From assembly GCA_022447275.1 (NCBI GenBank), contig JAKVBK010000004.1:62001-126000 (forward strand): DNA of 64,000 bases. Direction: 5' to 3'. Numbering within the stretch: the first letter of the stretch is position 1; each line of letters opens with the position of its first letter. Source of the DNA: Oceanicola sp. Its GTDB lineage: Bacteria; Pseudomonadota; Alphaproteobacteria; Rhodobacterales; Rhodobacteraceae. The notes below the pieces were generated by a model that worked only from the letters and a program-made list of their open reading frames with translations, had not been told where the DNA came from and searched no databases. Both the position numbers and the translations under genes were made by a program. Below are positions 24,318 to 33,599 of this stretch, in pieces.

Positions 24318-26138
24318 TTACTCCTGCTCTGACCACCAGACATCTGGCTGAAAGCCGATCCAATCACCATACATTTGCGTGGTTTCGGGAAACTTCAGAT
24401 AGGATTTGTGTGCGATACGCGACACAGGGTTGTACCAGATCGGGATCACATAGCGGCCGGCCGTCAGCACCCGGTCAAGTGCGTGGACGGCTGCGCGGTA
24501 GTCATCCTGGCTCTCTGATGTCAGCATTGCCTCGATCATCGCCTCAGCCGCCGGGCTGTCCATGCCCATCCAGTTGCGTGTGCCCGGGTTTGTGATGCCG
24601 TCCTTGCCCCAATAGAGCATCTGCTCATTCCCCGGCGAGAGCGACAGGCCACGCCGGTAATAGGCCATGTCAAAGTCATAGACCTCAGTGCGTTCCTTGT
24701 ATTGTGCGCTGTCGACCGTCTCCAACGTCACATCAATGCCGAGCCGCTTGAGGCTTTCGGCGTAGATTTCGGCGATATTGCTGGTTTGCGCGGCACCAGA
24801 GCGGAGCAGGATCGTAAGTTTGACCGGCCCTTCTGCGCCGGTCAGCACGCCATCCTGAACTGTGTAGCCCGCCTCTTCGAGCAAGCGAAGGGCGGTGCGA
24901 ATGCCCCGGCGGTTGCTTTCGCTGCCATCGGTTTCGGGGAAGGTATAGCCCTCCAGCGTGCCGGGCAGCAGATCGGCTGAGAACGGCTCCAGAAGCTCTG
25001 CAACCTTGCCAGTGGCAGCCCCGGGCGCCATCGCCAGCACCGAGTTGGCATAGTAGGAGGTGATCCGCGGCTGGCTGCCCCCATTGAGGGCCGCATTGAT
25101 GAACTCGAAGTTGAAGGCTTGGATAAGTGCTTCGCGCACACGCCAATCCTTGAACAGATCTCGCCGTGTGTTCATCACAAATCCAGTGATCCCCGAGGGA
25201 CGCTGGTGCGGAATGATCGATTTGACCACGTCACCCGCATCAATCGCCGGGAAGTCATAGGCCGTTTCCCATTTGGCGGCGTTGAACTCTCGGTTGGAAT
25301 CCGTGTCACCGGCGCGAAACGCCTCAAAGGCCACGCCACCATCCGAGAAAAACTCGTAGCGGATCTCGTCAAGATTGTGCAGGCCTTGGTTGAAGGGCAG
25401 GTCAGCCCCCCACCAATCGGGGTCTTTCTTCAGAACAAGGCTGGTCCCAGCCTCTGCCTTTTCAACCACATAGGGCCCCGAACCAATCGGCGCCTCCATG
25501 CCGCTATCTTCAAATTCGCGGCCATCGAACCAGGCTTTTTTCAGAATAGGGCGCAGCCCCATGATCAATGCGATTTCCTGATCATCGGTATTGAATGTAA
25601 ATCGCACCGTCCGCGGACCGACAGCCTCTGCACTCGACACTTTCTTCCAGGCACCGTGATAGCGCGGGTGGCCTTTGGTTCCGAGCGTCTCAAATGACCA
25701 CAACACATCTTCCACCGTTACCGGGCTGCCATCGGAAAAGCGGGCCTCGGGGCGCAGGGTGAACTCGACCCATTCACGGTTCGGACCCGTCTCCACCGAT
25801 TCGGCCAAAAGCCCGTATAAGGTGAACGGTTCGTCCCAACTGCGGCCCATCAAGCTTTCGTAGCCATAGACGCGATGACCATAAACGCTGCGGCCCTTCA
25901 GGATGAATGGGCGGAGGCTGTCATAGCCGCCCGATTCTCCGAAAATGATTCTCCCGCCTTGGGGCGCGTCCGGATTTGCATAGGGCAGAGACACAAAATC
26001 CGGTGGCAGCGCGGGCTCTCCATACATAGCTATGCCATGCGCTGGCTCTGCCAAAGCACTGTTTCCAAGACATGTGGCAAACATACCAAGCACCGCCGTG
26101 CGGATCGCTTGGGTCAAGTATTGTTGCGTTTGGGCCAT
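24318..26138 (-). CDS. Extracellular solute-binding protein, family 5 (YejA-like peptide binding)
   Basis: A 606-residue periplasmic binding protein with a signal peptide to about residue 30 (CLGNSALAEP). The mature chain starts HGIAMYGEPALPPDF and continues YANPDAPQGG, characteristic of YejA-type binding proteins for oligopeptides or similar ligands. FSDGSPVTVEDVLWSFE near 125 is the usual family 5 block. The start at 26138 has GGGGGAG upstream; the open frame continues further without support. No permease or ATPase genes accompany it here, so it is an orphan binding protein or works with a transporter encoded elsewhere. Confidence 0.88.
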   Translation of the reverse strand: MAQTQQYLTQAIRTAVLGMFATCLGNSALAEPAHGIAMYGEPALPPDFVSLPYANPDAPQGGRIIFGESGGYDSLRPFILKGRSVYGHRVYGYESLMGRSWDEPFTLYGLLAESVETGPNREWVEFTLRPEARFSDGSPVTVEDVLWSFETLGTKGHPRYHGAWKKVSSAEAVGPRTVRFTFNTDDQEIALIMGLRPILKKAWFDGREFEDSGMEAPIGSGPYVVEKAEAGTSLVLKKDPDWWGADLPFNQGLHNLDEIRYEFFSDGGVAFEAFRAGDTDSNREFNAAKWETAYDFPAIDAGDVVKSIIPHQRPSGITGFVMNTRRDLFKDWRVREALIQAFNFEFINAALNGGSQPRITSYYANSVLAMAPGAATGKVAELLEPFSADLLPGTLEGYTFPETDGSESNRRGIRTALRLLEEAGYTVQDGVLTGAEGPVKLTILLRSGAAQTSNIAEIYAESLKRLGIDVTLETVDSAQYKERTEVYDFDMAYYRRGLSLSPGNEQMLYWGKDGITNPGTRNWMGMDSPAAEAMIEAMLTSESQDDYRAAVHALDRVLTAGRYVIPIWYNPVSRIAHKSYLKFPETTQMYGDWIGFQPDVWWSEQE

Positions 26139-26210
26139 TTTCTGCTCCCCCGAATGATTGTCATTTCGGTTCAGGTTAGGCGGCGAACAGTGTGTTTTCA
26201 AACTTTTAAC

Positions 26211-26239
26211 TTGGAGATCGGCGTTGCTCTGCGTATAAA
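26211..26239 (+). promoter_or_regulatory. Sigma-70 type promoter of the candidate small RNA
   Basis: TTGGAG (26211-26216) and TATAAA (26234-26239) are separated by exactly 17 bp. Transcription would begin near 26246. No start codon with a sensible open frame follows before the terminator at 26293. Confidence 0.6.
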
Positions 26240-26245
26240 GGCGTT

Positions 26246-26321
26246 ACTGCTCGATAGGTTTCTTGCCTGTATGAAACCTGCCTCAATAACTTAACGCCGG
26301 CTTCGTGCCGGCGTTTTTTTT
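26246..26321 (+). ncRNA. Candidate small RNA with two hairpins
   Basis: A stretch of about 75 bases lies between the YejA-like gene (minus) and the hydroxybutyrate dehydrogenase gene. It starts after a good promoter. The first hairpin has arms AGGTTTC (26256-26262) and GAAACCT (26273-26279) with a ten-base loop. The second is a strong terminator with AACGCCGGC (26293-26301) and GCCGGCGTT (26307-26315), then eight T residues. A stand-alone promoter, short transcript and terminator are the layout of a trans-acting sRNA. I do not recognise it as a known family, and no neighbouring gene would use the terminator. Confidence 0.6.
26293..26321 (+). terminator. Rho-independent terminator of the candidate sRNA
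   Basis: Perfect 9-bp stem AACGCCGGC/GCCGGCGTT with loop TTCGT, running into eight T residues. It is among the best intrinsic terminators in the window. It is oriented on the plus strand, where no protein gene ends upstream. Confidence 0.88.
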
Positions 26322-26553
26322 GTGCAGTTTGTGAATCACACCGCCCCGCTGAGACCGTTCTGGCGTTGCTGCGATCTGGCCGTCGAAGGTCCAGACAGCG
26401 TTTTAGACGCGTTCGTTGCCCCCATCTAGATTCAGCTGCCGCCCTGCGCAGTGCCAGAAATCCCTTCGCTTTAGCCCGATTGTCTGCGCAAGAGACTATG
26501 CAGGCGCAGCATTGCAATGCTACGCCTGCAGCATCTGAAACGGAGACCACAAA

Positions 26554-27339
26554 ATGGCATATGAACTATCCCTGGCAGGCAAGCAGGCCGTGATCACGGG
26601 CTCAAACTCGGGCATCGGACTTGGCGTTGCACGTGAACTGGCAAAGGCTGGGGCAAATGTCATCTTGAACTCCTTCACGGATCGCGAAGAAGATCATGCC
26701 TTGGCTGCTGAGATCGCCGCCGAACACGGCGTCACGGCCCGCTATATCCAAGCGGACATGTCCGATGCAGAGGCCTGCCGCTCCCTCATCACCGAGGCGG
26801 GCCAATGCGACATCCTGATCAATAACGCGGGCATCCAGCATGTTGCTCCGATCGATCAATTCCCCGTCGACAAATGGAACGCGATCATCGCCATCAACCT
26901 GTCTTCGGCCTTTCACACCACGGCTGCGGCTCTGCCCATGATGCGGGCTGCGGGATGGGGCAGGGTGATCAATATCTCCTCCGCCCACGGCCTGACGGCA
27001 TCGCCATTCAAGTCGGCCTACATTGCCGCAAAGCATGGCATTGTCGGCTTGACCAAGACGACAGCGCTGGAAACCGCACAAGAGCCGATCACGGCCAATG
27101 CCATCTGCCCCGGATATGTTCTGACGCCGCTTGTTGAAGCGCAAATCCCCGACACGATGAAGGAATACGACATGGATCGTGAGACAGTTGTCCGCGATGT
27201 CATGCTCGCCCGCCAACCCTCAAAAGAGTTCGCCACTGTCGAGCAACTCGGCGGCACCGCGATTTTCCTGTCGTCTGATGCGGCTGCGCAGATCACAGGC
27301 ACAACGGTCAGTGTTGACGGGGGTTGGACTGCATTGTGA
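26554..27339 (+). CDS. bdhA: 3-hydroxybutyrate dehydrogenase (short-chain dehydrogenase)
   Basis: A 261-residue SDR enzyme converting D-3-hydroxybutyrate to acetoacetate with NAD, part of polyhydroxybutyrate turnover. The cofactor motif TGSNSGIG is at residues 15-22, NNAG near 90, catalytic serine in NISSAHGL near 141, and the YIAAKHG catalytic Tyr/Lys pair near 154. The wording ALETAQEPITANAICPGYVLTP and the ending TGTTVSVDGGWTAL are typical of 3-hydroxybutyrate dehydrogenases. A patatin gene follows after 66 bp on the same strand, a neighbour also seen with these enzymes in related bacteria. Confidence 0.92.
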   Translation: MAYELSLAGKQAVITGSNSGIGLGVARELAKAGANVILNSFTDREEDHALAAEIAAEHGVTARYIQADMSDAEACRSLITEAGQCDILINNAGIQHVAPIDQFPVDKWNAIIAINLSSAFHTTAAALPMMRAAGWGRVINISSAHGLTASPFKSAYIAAKHGIVGLTKTTALETAQEPITANAICPGYVLTPLVEAQIPDTMKEYDMDRETVVRDVMLARQPSKEFATVEQLGGTAIFLSSDAAAQITGTTVSVDGGWTAL

Positions 27340-27405
27340 GCCCGCTGCCCAAAGCTCCGATCCGAGTGATGGGTCCGCTTGCCCAGTATGAAGAACGGCA
27401 CAGCC

Positions 27406-28455
27406 ATGTCTGACCGAAAGCGCGTAAATCTTGCCCTGCAAGGGGGCGGTGCCCATGGGGCCTATACCTGGGGCGTGCTTGACCGGCTGTTGGAAGAACC
27501 CCGGCTCGAGATTGCAGCCCTCTCTGGCACGTCGGCCGGGGCGCTCAATGGTGCTGCGTTCAAGGCGGGGATGGTGGCCGGGGGCGCTGATGGTGCAAAG
27601 GCGGCCCTGCGCGCTGTCTGGACACAAGTTCAGGCGGGCAACGGCCCGCTTGCGTCTACATTGACCGACTGGTTCCGCCCGTTTCTGCCCGATGCCGGCA
27701 CGGTTTCAAGCCTGATCGAGGCCAGCCCGGCTTGGCAAGCGATGGATATCAGCAGCCGCCTTGTTTCGCCCTATGCCAGCGGGCCGTTCTACGCCCATCC
27801 GCTCCAGACGGTGGTTGATGGGCTGGATTTCAGCTGCATCTGCTGCGACGAAGGCCCAGGGCTGTTCATCTCTGCCACCAATGTCCGCTCGGGAAAGGTG
27901 CGTGTTTTCGGCGCCCATGAAGTGACCTCAGACGTCATTCTGGCCTCCGCCTGTCTGCCCACTCTGTTTCGAGCGGTTGAGTTCCGCGATCCTGCCACGG
28001 GGACAATGGAGGCCTTCTGGGATGGCGGCTATACCGGCAACCCAGCCCTGTTTCCCTTGTTTGATCCGGCATTGCCGGACGATGTGATTATCGTAAACAT
28101 CAATCCTTTGTACCGAGATTCTGTTCCTCATACCCCCACTGAAATCCAGAACCGCATCAATGAGATCAGCTTTAACTCTTCGCTTCTGCGAGAGTTGCGT
28201 GCGGTTTCCTTCGTGAAAAAACTGATCGCGAATGGCAAAGTCGAAGCAGGTGCCATGAAGGATGTTTTGGTGCACATGATTTCCGACGATGCCCTGATGA
28301 CGGAGTTGAGCGTGGCCACTAAAACGCTGGCGATCCCCGCTGTGATTGACCGTCTGTTTGATGCTGGCCGACAGGCGGCAGACCGCTTCCTGCAGCTTCA
28401 CATAGACGATCTGAACCAGCGCGGGACGGTTGATCTCCAAGAAACGTTCAATTGA
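27406..28455 (+). CDS. Patatin-like phospholipase / lipid acyl hydrolase
   Basis: A 349-residue patatin-domain protein. The oxyanion hole GGGAHGAYTWG is near residue 11, the nucleophile motif GTSAG near 43, and the catalytic aspartate in WDGGYTGN near 205. Together these form the Ser-Asp dyad. It probably hydrolyses acyl esters of phospholipids or polyhydroxybutyrate-associated lipids; the link with 3-hydroxybutyrate dehydrogenase is from position only. No signal peptide is seen. ATG at 27406 is chosen; ATG at 27388 would add six residues, and neither has a strong ribosome site. Confidence 0.87.
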   Translation: MSDRKRVNLALQGGGAHGAYTWGVLDRLLEEPRLEIAALSGTSAGALNGAAFKAGMVAGGADGAKAALRAVWTQVQAGNGPLASTLTDWFRPFLPDAGTVSSLIEASPAWQAMDISSRLVSPYASGPFYAHPLQTVVDGLDFSCICCDEGPGLFISATNVRSGKVRVFGAHEVTSDVILASACLPTLFRAVEFRDPATGTMEAFWDGGYTGNPALFPLFDPALPDDVIIVNINPLYRDSVPHTPTEIQNRINEISFNSSLLRELRAVSFVKKLIANGKVEAGAMKDVLVHMISDDALMTELSVATKTLAIPAVIDRLFDAGRQAADRFLQLHIDDLNQRGTVDLQETFN

Positions 28456-28562
28456 TTAGAAAATTGTCTGAAGAAATCCGGTAAATTCCGCCGGTATCAC
28501 ACCAATTCTCAATTTTGCTTGTTCATCCAAGAAAGGCCCTGCGCACGGATTGGAGTGATCTC

Positions 28563-29762
28563 ATGTGGTCAATCAAACACAAAAGCCCCTTATTTGGCCG
28601 CGGCGCGCCTGAGCAAAAAACCTGCGACACGGGCGTTAGCGACGCAAATGATACTTTTCCCGCAGACCTCAGATTTGACACGAAAGCCCTGCGCAAGGCC
28701 GTGACACGGCTGCAGGCTGGCGATGCGCCGAAGGCACGCAAATATCTCACGGATTGGGTCGATGCGCTTTTGGAAACACAATCTCGGCCCGAGGATGTGG
28801 AAGACAGCCGTACGCAAGTAAACCAGATCTTTCAACGCTGCCTGAAAGAGGCTGGTATTCAGTCCGGCTGCATTGCTGAATTGGGCGGCCCGTTTAATTC
28901 AGATCGCTCTCAGTATCCTCAGTTTGACTGGGAATTTCTTTCGCTGTTTCCTGTTGAAGGGCGCGATGACGTGAAAGTCTGCGATATCACGCGCGCTGAT
29001 CATATTCCCGATAACGCGTATGATGCGATTTTTTCGATCTCTGTGATGGAACATGTGGCCCAGCCCTGGCTGGCTGCTGAGCACATGCTGCGCATTCTCA
29101 AACCCGGCGGCGTGATGTTTCACGTTGCCCCATTTTCCTATTTCTATCATGGCGCACCAGCGGATTTTTGGCGCTACACACCCGATGGGTTTGAGGCATT
29201 GTTCCCCAGTCTGCGCGTTTTGGATGCCCAGATTCTGACTGCGAACCGCCGTCGCGACAATCGTGGAAGCAAGGCCCAACCGGTTGACAAAGACGGCGGC
29301 CCCAAGTTTGCCCCGGACGCATTTGGCGGCTGGCGAGAGAACTGGCTTGCCTACTATTGCGGGGTGAATGATGCAGCCCATGCGGCGCAACAGCGCGAAA
29401 CTGCGCAGGCACAGCTCGCCTTTGACCTCATGCAACAATACATTGCCCCCGGTGCATCAGCGCGTGATGTGGCCGAGGCTCTGGGGCCTGCGCTCCGTCT
29501 GCTACGGATCGGCGCGCATGGCGGTCTTGAAGCCGCTGGGGCAGGGCAGGGCATCCAGTTTTCTCAACAGGATATTATCGATATCTGGCGCGGCCGCACC
29601 GGCCTCTGCCTGACGCCCTCTTATGCGCGCCACAGCCTGCGCCATCAGTTCGAGCATCTGGCTTTCGGCGGATCGGACAACCTTCCGGAGGGGCTTCAGC
29701 CGCGGCTGAAAATGAAACGGTTGATCGCTCGGCTATTGGCATCCGAAGACACTGAAATCTAA
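28563..29762 (+). CDS. SAM-dependent methyltransferase domain protein, substrate unknown
   Basis: A 399-residue cytosolic protein. The central part resembles a class I methyltransferase: IAELGGPFNSDRSQYP takes the place of the SAM glycine loop near residue 108. ISVMEHVAQPWLAAEHMLRI is near 160, and LKPGGVMFHVAPFSYFYHG is the post-core strand. The glycine loop is less canonical than usual, so activity is likely but not certain. The N-terminal 80 residues and the C-terminal 150 residues have no recognised domain. The start at 28563 has TTGGAG about eight bases upstream. The 3' end overlaps the convergent DUF502 gene by 4 bp. Confidence 0.75.
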   Translation: MWSIKHKSPLFGRGAPEQKTCDTGVSDANDTFPADLRFDTKALRKAVTRLQAGDAPKARKYLTDWVDALLETQSRPEDVEDSRTQVNQIFQRCLKEAGIQSGCIAELGGPFNSDRSQYPQFDWEFLSLFPVEGRDDVKVCDITRADHIPDNAYDAIFSISVMEHVAQPWLAAEHMLRILKPGGVMFHVAPFSYFYHGAPADFWRYTPDGFEALFPSLRVLDAQILTANRRRDNRGSKAQPVDKDGGPKFAPDAFGGWRENWLAYYCGVNDAAHAAQQRETAQAQLAFDLMQQYIAPGASARDVAEALGPALRLLRIGAHGGLEAAGAGQGIQFSQQDIIDIWRGRTGLCLTPSYARHSLRHQFEHLAFGGSDNLPEGLQPRLKMKRLIARLLASEDTEI

Positions 29763-30544
29763 CCCGCTTGTTGGTCAGAGCCGTCTTCGGCCGGCACAGT
29801 CTTCGCGCTTCTACGCAGGGGGATCGGCTTTGCCCCATTGCCTTCGCCATTGGGATAAACAAGCCCTGCCGAAATCACCAGCTTGGCCGCATCCTCAACA
29901 GACATTTCAAGATACCGGACGTCTTCCTCTGGCACAAAGAGAAGAAAGCCGCTGGTCGGGTTTGGCGTCGTAGGCAGAAACACTGAGATCATTTTGTCCT
30001 CGCGCGGGACTTTTTCAGCGATCTCGCCCTTGGCCGAGGTTGACACGAAGGCGATCGCCCAAATGCCCTTGCGTGGATACTGAACCAGACAGGCGCGATC
30101 AAACTTGGCCTCCGTGCTGTCGTTAAACACGGTTTCGGCAATCTGCTTGAGGCCATTATAGATCGAGCGCACCACGGGCACGCTCAGCACAAGCCCTTCG
30201 CCCCAAGCGATGAAACTGCGCCCAATAACACCCTTGGCGATCCAGCCGACAAGGATGGTGAACGTCAGGAACACCACAACGCCCAATCCGCGTACGTTTA
30301 CAGGCGTATCTTCAATGCCAAAAACCGTGTCGAGAAAACGATCGGGCGAATAGGGCCCGGGCACCAGCGGCAGCACAAACCCGTCAATCCAGCCAATCGT
30401 TGTCCACAACAGCCAAAGGGTTAGGCTGATTGGTGCAATCACCACAAGCCCGGTCAGAAACGACGTTCTCAAACCGGCGATGGTTCCTGCGCGCTTCCGG
30501 GGGGGCGGCGCGCCAAGCGGATTGTCAGGTTTTTTCTCAGACAT
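29759..30544 (-). CDS. DUF502 family inner-membrane protein
   Basis: A 261-residue protein with two membrane segments, about residues 27-50 (SFLTGLVVIAPISLTLWLLW) and 83-105, then a soluble domain containing VPVVRSIYNGLKQIAETVF. This matches the DUF502 family, found in many bacteria with no settled function. The start at 30544 (MSEKKPDN) is the usual beginning for relatives; the frame extends upstream without a ribosome site. It is convergent with the methyltransferase gene and follows psuG by 80 bp. Confidence 0.88.
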   Translation of the reverse strand: MSEKKPDNPLGAPPPRKRAGTIAGLRTSFLTGLVVIAPISLTLWLLWTTIGWIDGFVLPLVPGPYSPDRFLDTVFGIEDTPVNVRGLGVVVFLTFTILVGWIAKGVIGRSFIAWGEGLVLSVPVVRSIYNGLKQIAETVFNDSTEAKFDRACLVQYPRKGIWAIAFVSTSAKGEIAEKVPREDKMISVFLPTTPNPTSGFLLFVPEEDVRYLEMSVEDAAKLVISAGLVYPNGEGNGAKPIPLRRSAKTVPAEDGSDQQAG

Positions 30545-30624
30545 CTGTATTTGTGGCGTAAGTGGTTGACATTGAACTAGGGGGTCCGGCCTCACCTTGC
30601 AAGTCGTGAGACCCGCCTCCGCCT

Positions 30625-31548
30625 CTAAGAACGCGAAATTGCGCGCAATGCGCGGGCAATTTCCGCCCCCAGACGCGCATTATTGAGCACGAGCGCAATG
30701 TTCGCCTCTAGCGAGCGGCCCTGCGTGGCCTCAAAGATATGCTGGAGTAAAAACGGGGTCACGGCCTTCCCACCGATCCCTGCACTTTGGGCCGCAGAGA
30801 GGGCCTGTTCGATCACGCTGGAAATCTCGGCCAGCGGGATCTCTGCCTCTGCCGGAATCGGATTGGCGACCAGCTGGCCGCCCTCAACACCCATCTCGGA
30901 CCGCATCCGGGCCGCGGCGGCAATATCGGTTGCACTGTCCATCCGCAACGGCGCCTGCAGCCCGCTTTCACGCGCCCAGAAGGCTGGAAACCCGTCCTGG
31001 CCAAAAGCGATCACCGGCACGCCCAGGGTTTCGAGCACTTCCAGCGTCTTGGGCAAATCGAGGATGGCCTTGGCGCCCGCCCCGACCACCGTGACAGGGG
31101 TTTTGGCCAGCTCTCGCAGGTCCGCACTGATATCAAATGACAGCTCCGCCCCGCGGTGCACGCCGCCAATCCCGCCGGTTGCAAACACCTCAATTCCGGC
31201 AAGATGCGCGCCGATCATTGTCGCGGCTACTGTCGTGGCGCCCGTTCCCCCCGTGGCAATACAGGCTGCCATGTCTGCACGCGACAGTTTCGCGGCATTC
31301 TTCATGGCTGCCAGCGCTTCGAGCTTGTCCGCATCCAATCCCACGTGCAGCTGGCCTTCAATTACGGCAATCGTAGCCGGAACGGCCCCCGCATCGCGCA
31401 CGGCCTGTTCCACTTGGCGCGCTGTTTCCAGATTGCGCGGCCAGGGCATGCCATGGGTGATAATGGTGCTCTCAAGGGCCACTATCGCAGCTTGATCGGC
31501 TTTGGCCTGTTTGACTTCGGCGCCAAGAACGAGGGGCAGGGCCGTCAT
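30625..31548 (-). CDS. psuG: Pseudouridine-5'-phosphate glycosidase
   Basis: A 307-residue enzyme that splits pseudouridine 5'-phosphate into uracil and ribose 5-phosphate. The N-terminus ALESTIITHGMPWPRN (near residue 24), GATTVAATM near 103, ATGGIGGVHRGAE near 121 and ILDLPKTLEVLETLGVP near 162 are family hallmarks. Length is normal. The start overlaps the stop of the upstream sugar-kinase gene (ATGA), so the two steps of pseudouridine breakdown are translated together. A dedicated nucleoside transporter is not visible here. Confidence 0.95.
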   Translation of the reverse strand: MTALPLVLGAEVKQAKADQAAIVALESTIITHGMPWPRNLETARQVEQAVRDAGAVPATIAVIEGQLHVGLDADKLEALAAMKNAAKLSRADMAACIATGGTGATTVAATMIGAHLAGIEVFATGGIGGVHRGAELSFDISADLRELAKTPVTVVGAGAKAILDLPKTLEVLETLGVPVIAFGQDGFPAFWARESGLQAPLRMDSATDIAAAARMRSEMGVEGGQLVANPIPAEAEIPLAEISSVIEQALSAAQSAGIGGKAVTPFLLQHIFEATQGRSLEANIALVLNNARLGAEIARALRAISRS

Positions 31549-32435
31549 AGGGAACCTCCGGAAACGTGGGATGCCGCGGCAGCAATCGCCGCATCAAGCG
31601 CAGCGGCGGGGCTTTGTCCGCGCAGATCAGCCGCAATATGCGCGGCCATGAAACAATCGCCCGCACCGGTAACTTGGGTCACCGTGACGGCAGGCGGCTG
31701 GGCGCTGATGACGCCGGAATGATCCGCGAAGGCGGCTCGCCGGGCGCCATCGGTCACAACCGCCCGGGTCGCGCCCGCTGCATGTAACGCTTTGGCGGCC
31801 TCGGGCGCTGTGGCAGGGGCCGCGTCAAGGATCAGGCGCGCCTCTGTCAAATTGACGTAAAATGTAACACCCGGATGTTCGAGCAGAGGCAAAAGCCGCT
31901 GGGCCTTCCCGGGCGAAGCCGGTGCCACACGCAAATCTGCCTCGGCAAAACAAGGATCGTGCGCAATCTCGGACAAAAGGCCCACGGTCAGGTTGCCATC
32001 CAATGCCACAAGGCCCGTCCACGGCGCAGCCGCGCTGCCCAAGGTGCCATCGCGCAACGGCGTCAGAATGTCAGAGCCGACAGCCTCCAGGGTGTGGGCA
32101 TCGGCAATCGCTGCCAGCACTTCGTTCTTCACCTCGATCGCCATGTAGTGATCGGTGGGCAGAGTATCGGGCCGGATCAAGTGATCACACACCAGGCCCT
32201 TTTCTGTGCAGGCCTCGGTCAGGGCGCGGCCCTCAACATCCAGACCTACCGCTGACAGTAGGATAGGCTGGAGCCCGTGCCCCTGGAGCGCCATGGCCAC
32301 GTTGAGGGCGACACCGCCGGGCAGGCGGGTGATGCGCCCGGGCCTGTCTTCATAGGCAACCATATCGCCATCTCTGCGCCCGATCACATCCCACAGAACG
32401 GATCCGATGCAGCACACTGTTTGTCCTTGTTCCAT
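31545..32435 (-). CDS. psuK: PfkB-family carbohydrate kinase, probable pseudouridine kinase
   Basis: A 296-residue ribokinase-family kinase. The sugar-binding N-terminus [13 protein letters not shown], the [11 protein letters not shown] motif near residue 40 and the catalytic anion-hole motif [16 protein letters not shown] near 260 are clear. Coupling to psuG argues that it phosphorylates pseudouridine to its 5'-phosphate; the symbol rests on this context. The start at 32435 gives the regular family N-terminus (MEQGQTVCC); the frame continues 70 codons upstream into the rpsB leader, which I reject. Confidence 0.87.
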   Translation of the reverse strand: MEQGQTVCCIGSVLWDVIGRRDGDMVAYEDRPGRITRLPGGVALNVAMALQGHGLQPILLSAVGLDVEGRALTEACTEKGLVCDHLIRPDTLPTDHYMAIEVKNEVLAAIADAHTLEAVGSDILTPLRDGTLGSAAAPWTGLVALDGNLTVGLLSEIAHDPCFAEADLRVAPASPGKAQRLLPLLEHPGVTFYVNLTEARLILDAAPATAPEAAKALHAAGATRAVVTDGARRAAFADHSGVISAQPPAVTVTQVTGAGDCFMAAHIAADLRGQSPAAALDAAIAAAASHVSGGSL

Positions 32436-32697
32436 GGCCGGATATGTCCTGCATCCCGGCACTGGACACAACCCCACCCGAACGCAACCCGCCCAAGCAG
32501 CCTGCGACAAAGCGGTCATGGGGAGTTTTTTGACGCCTGCCTGTTGCAAAGCGGTGGAAACTGGCGTAACGCACGCGCACTTCACAGGCGTGGCATGGGC
32601 TATCGGGGGAGACATCCCCGGGACGTCCGCCGGTCGATGCAACATTGTATCGAAGGCCGCGCCGAGGTTTGAACCGGAAAAGAAAGGACGACAGGCT
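32436..32697. promoter_or_regulatory. Divergent region between psuK and rpsB, with the rpsB leader
   Basis: These 262 bp must contain the rpsB promoter and leader. TTGACG (32530-32535) and TTGCAA (32544-32549) are candidate -35 elements, but no convincing -10 hexamer sits 16-18 bp after either. The long leader would suit S2 autoregulation, known for rpsB in other bacteria, though I see no defined structure. Confidence 0.3.
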
Positions 32698-33486
32698 ATG
32701 GCCCTGCCCGAATTTACTATGCGCCAGCTGCTGGAAGCAGGTGTGCACTTTGGTCACCAGACACAGCGCTGGAACCCCCGTATGGCGCCCTACATCTACG
32801 GCGACCGTAACGGCATCCACATCATGGACCTCACGCAGACTGTTCCGATGCTGGACCAGGCTCTGCAGATCGTACGTGAAACCGTCGCCAAAGGCGGCCG
32901 CGTTCTGTTCGTTGGCACCAAGCGTCAGGCCGCAAAGCCGATCGCCGAAGCCGCCGAAAAGTGCGCTCAGTACTACATGAACCACCGTTGGCTGGGCGGC
33001 ACGCTCACCAACTGGAAGACCGTCTCGCAGTCGATCAATCGTCTCAAGCAGATTGATGAGCAAGCCGCCCTCGGTTTTGCCGGCCTCACCAAGAAAGAGC
33101 GCCTCGGCATGGAGCGTGACCAGGCAAAGCTGCAAGCTTCGCTGGGTGGGATCGCAGAAATGGGCGGTCTGCCCGATCTGCTGTTCGTGATCGACGTGAA
33201 CCGCGAAGATCTGGCAATCGCCGAAGCCAAGAAGCTGGGCATCCCTGTTGTCGCCGTGGTGGACACGAACTGCTCGCCCGATGGCGTGGATTTCGTCATC
33301 CCCGGCAACGACGATGCCGCACGTGCCATCGGCCTCTACTGTGATCTGGTTGCGCGCGCAGCCCTTGATGGCATGTCCGCCCAGATGGGCGCCGCAGGCA
33401 TCGACCTGGGCGAAATGGAAGCCGGTCTGGAAGAAGAGATCGCACCTGAAGCCGAAGCCGAAGCCGAAGCACCGGCCGAGAGCTGA
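32698..33486 (+). CDS. rpsB: 30S ribosomal protein S2
   Basis: A 262-residue S2 protein. The N-terminus [20 protein letters not shown], the [18 protein letters not shown] block, the [14 protein letters not shown] signature near residue 97 and [16 protein letters not shown] near 158 are diagnostic. The acidic tail ([12 protein letters not shown]) extends beyond the conserved domain, as in relatives. ATG at 32698 is the family start. It is followed by tsf after 113 bp, the conserved rpsB-tsf order. Confidence 0.98.
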   Translation: MALPEFTMRQLLEAGVHFGHQTQRWNPRMAPYIYGDRNGIHIMDLTQTVPMLDQALQIVRETVAKGGRVLFVGTKRQAAKPIAEAAEKCAQYYMNHRWLGGTLTNWKTVSQSINRLKQIDEQAALGFAGLTKKERLGMERDQAKLQASLGGIAEMGGLPDLLFVIDVNREDLAIAEAKKLGIPVVAVVDTNCSPDGVDFVIPGNDDAARAIGLYCDLVARAALDGMSAQMGAAGIDLGEMEAGLEEEIAPEAEAEAEAPAES

Positions 33487-33547
33487 TCGCCAAGATGATC
33501 GGGCAGGGGGGCTTTGGTGCCCCTGACCCATTCCCACCCATAAAAGG

Positions 33548-33565
33548 CGCAGGCTACGGCCTGCG
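33548..33565 (+). terminator. Hairpin between rpsB and tsf (possible attenuator)
   Basis: CGCAGGC and GCCTGCG form a perfect 7-bp stem around TACG, flanked by AAAAGG before and CCTTTT after, which can extend the pairing. It may cause partial termination and so set the S2 to EF-Ts ratio. An imperfect GGGGGGC/GCCCCT hairpin lies just upstream. Confidence 0.4.
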
Positions 33566-33599
33566 TTGATCCTTTTGAAGAATTCCAGGAGTGCAAGAG

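Noticed and set aside
32407-32697. Upstream extension of rpsB by 97 codons
   Set aside because: Ribosomal protein S2 begins at MALPEFT in all relatives I know; the extension overlaps the psuK start region.
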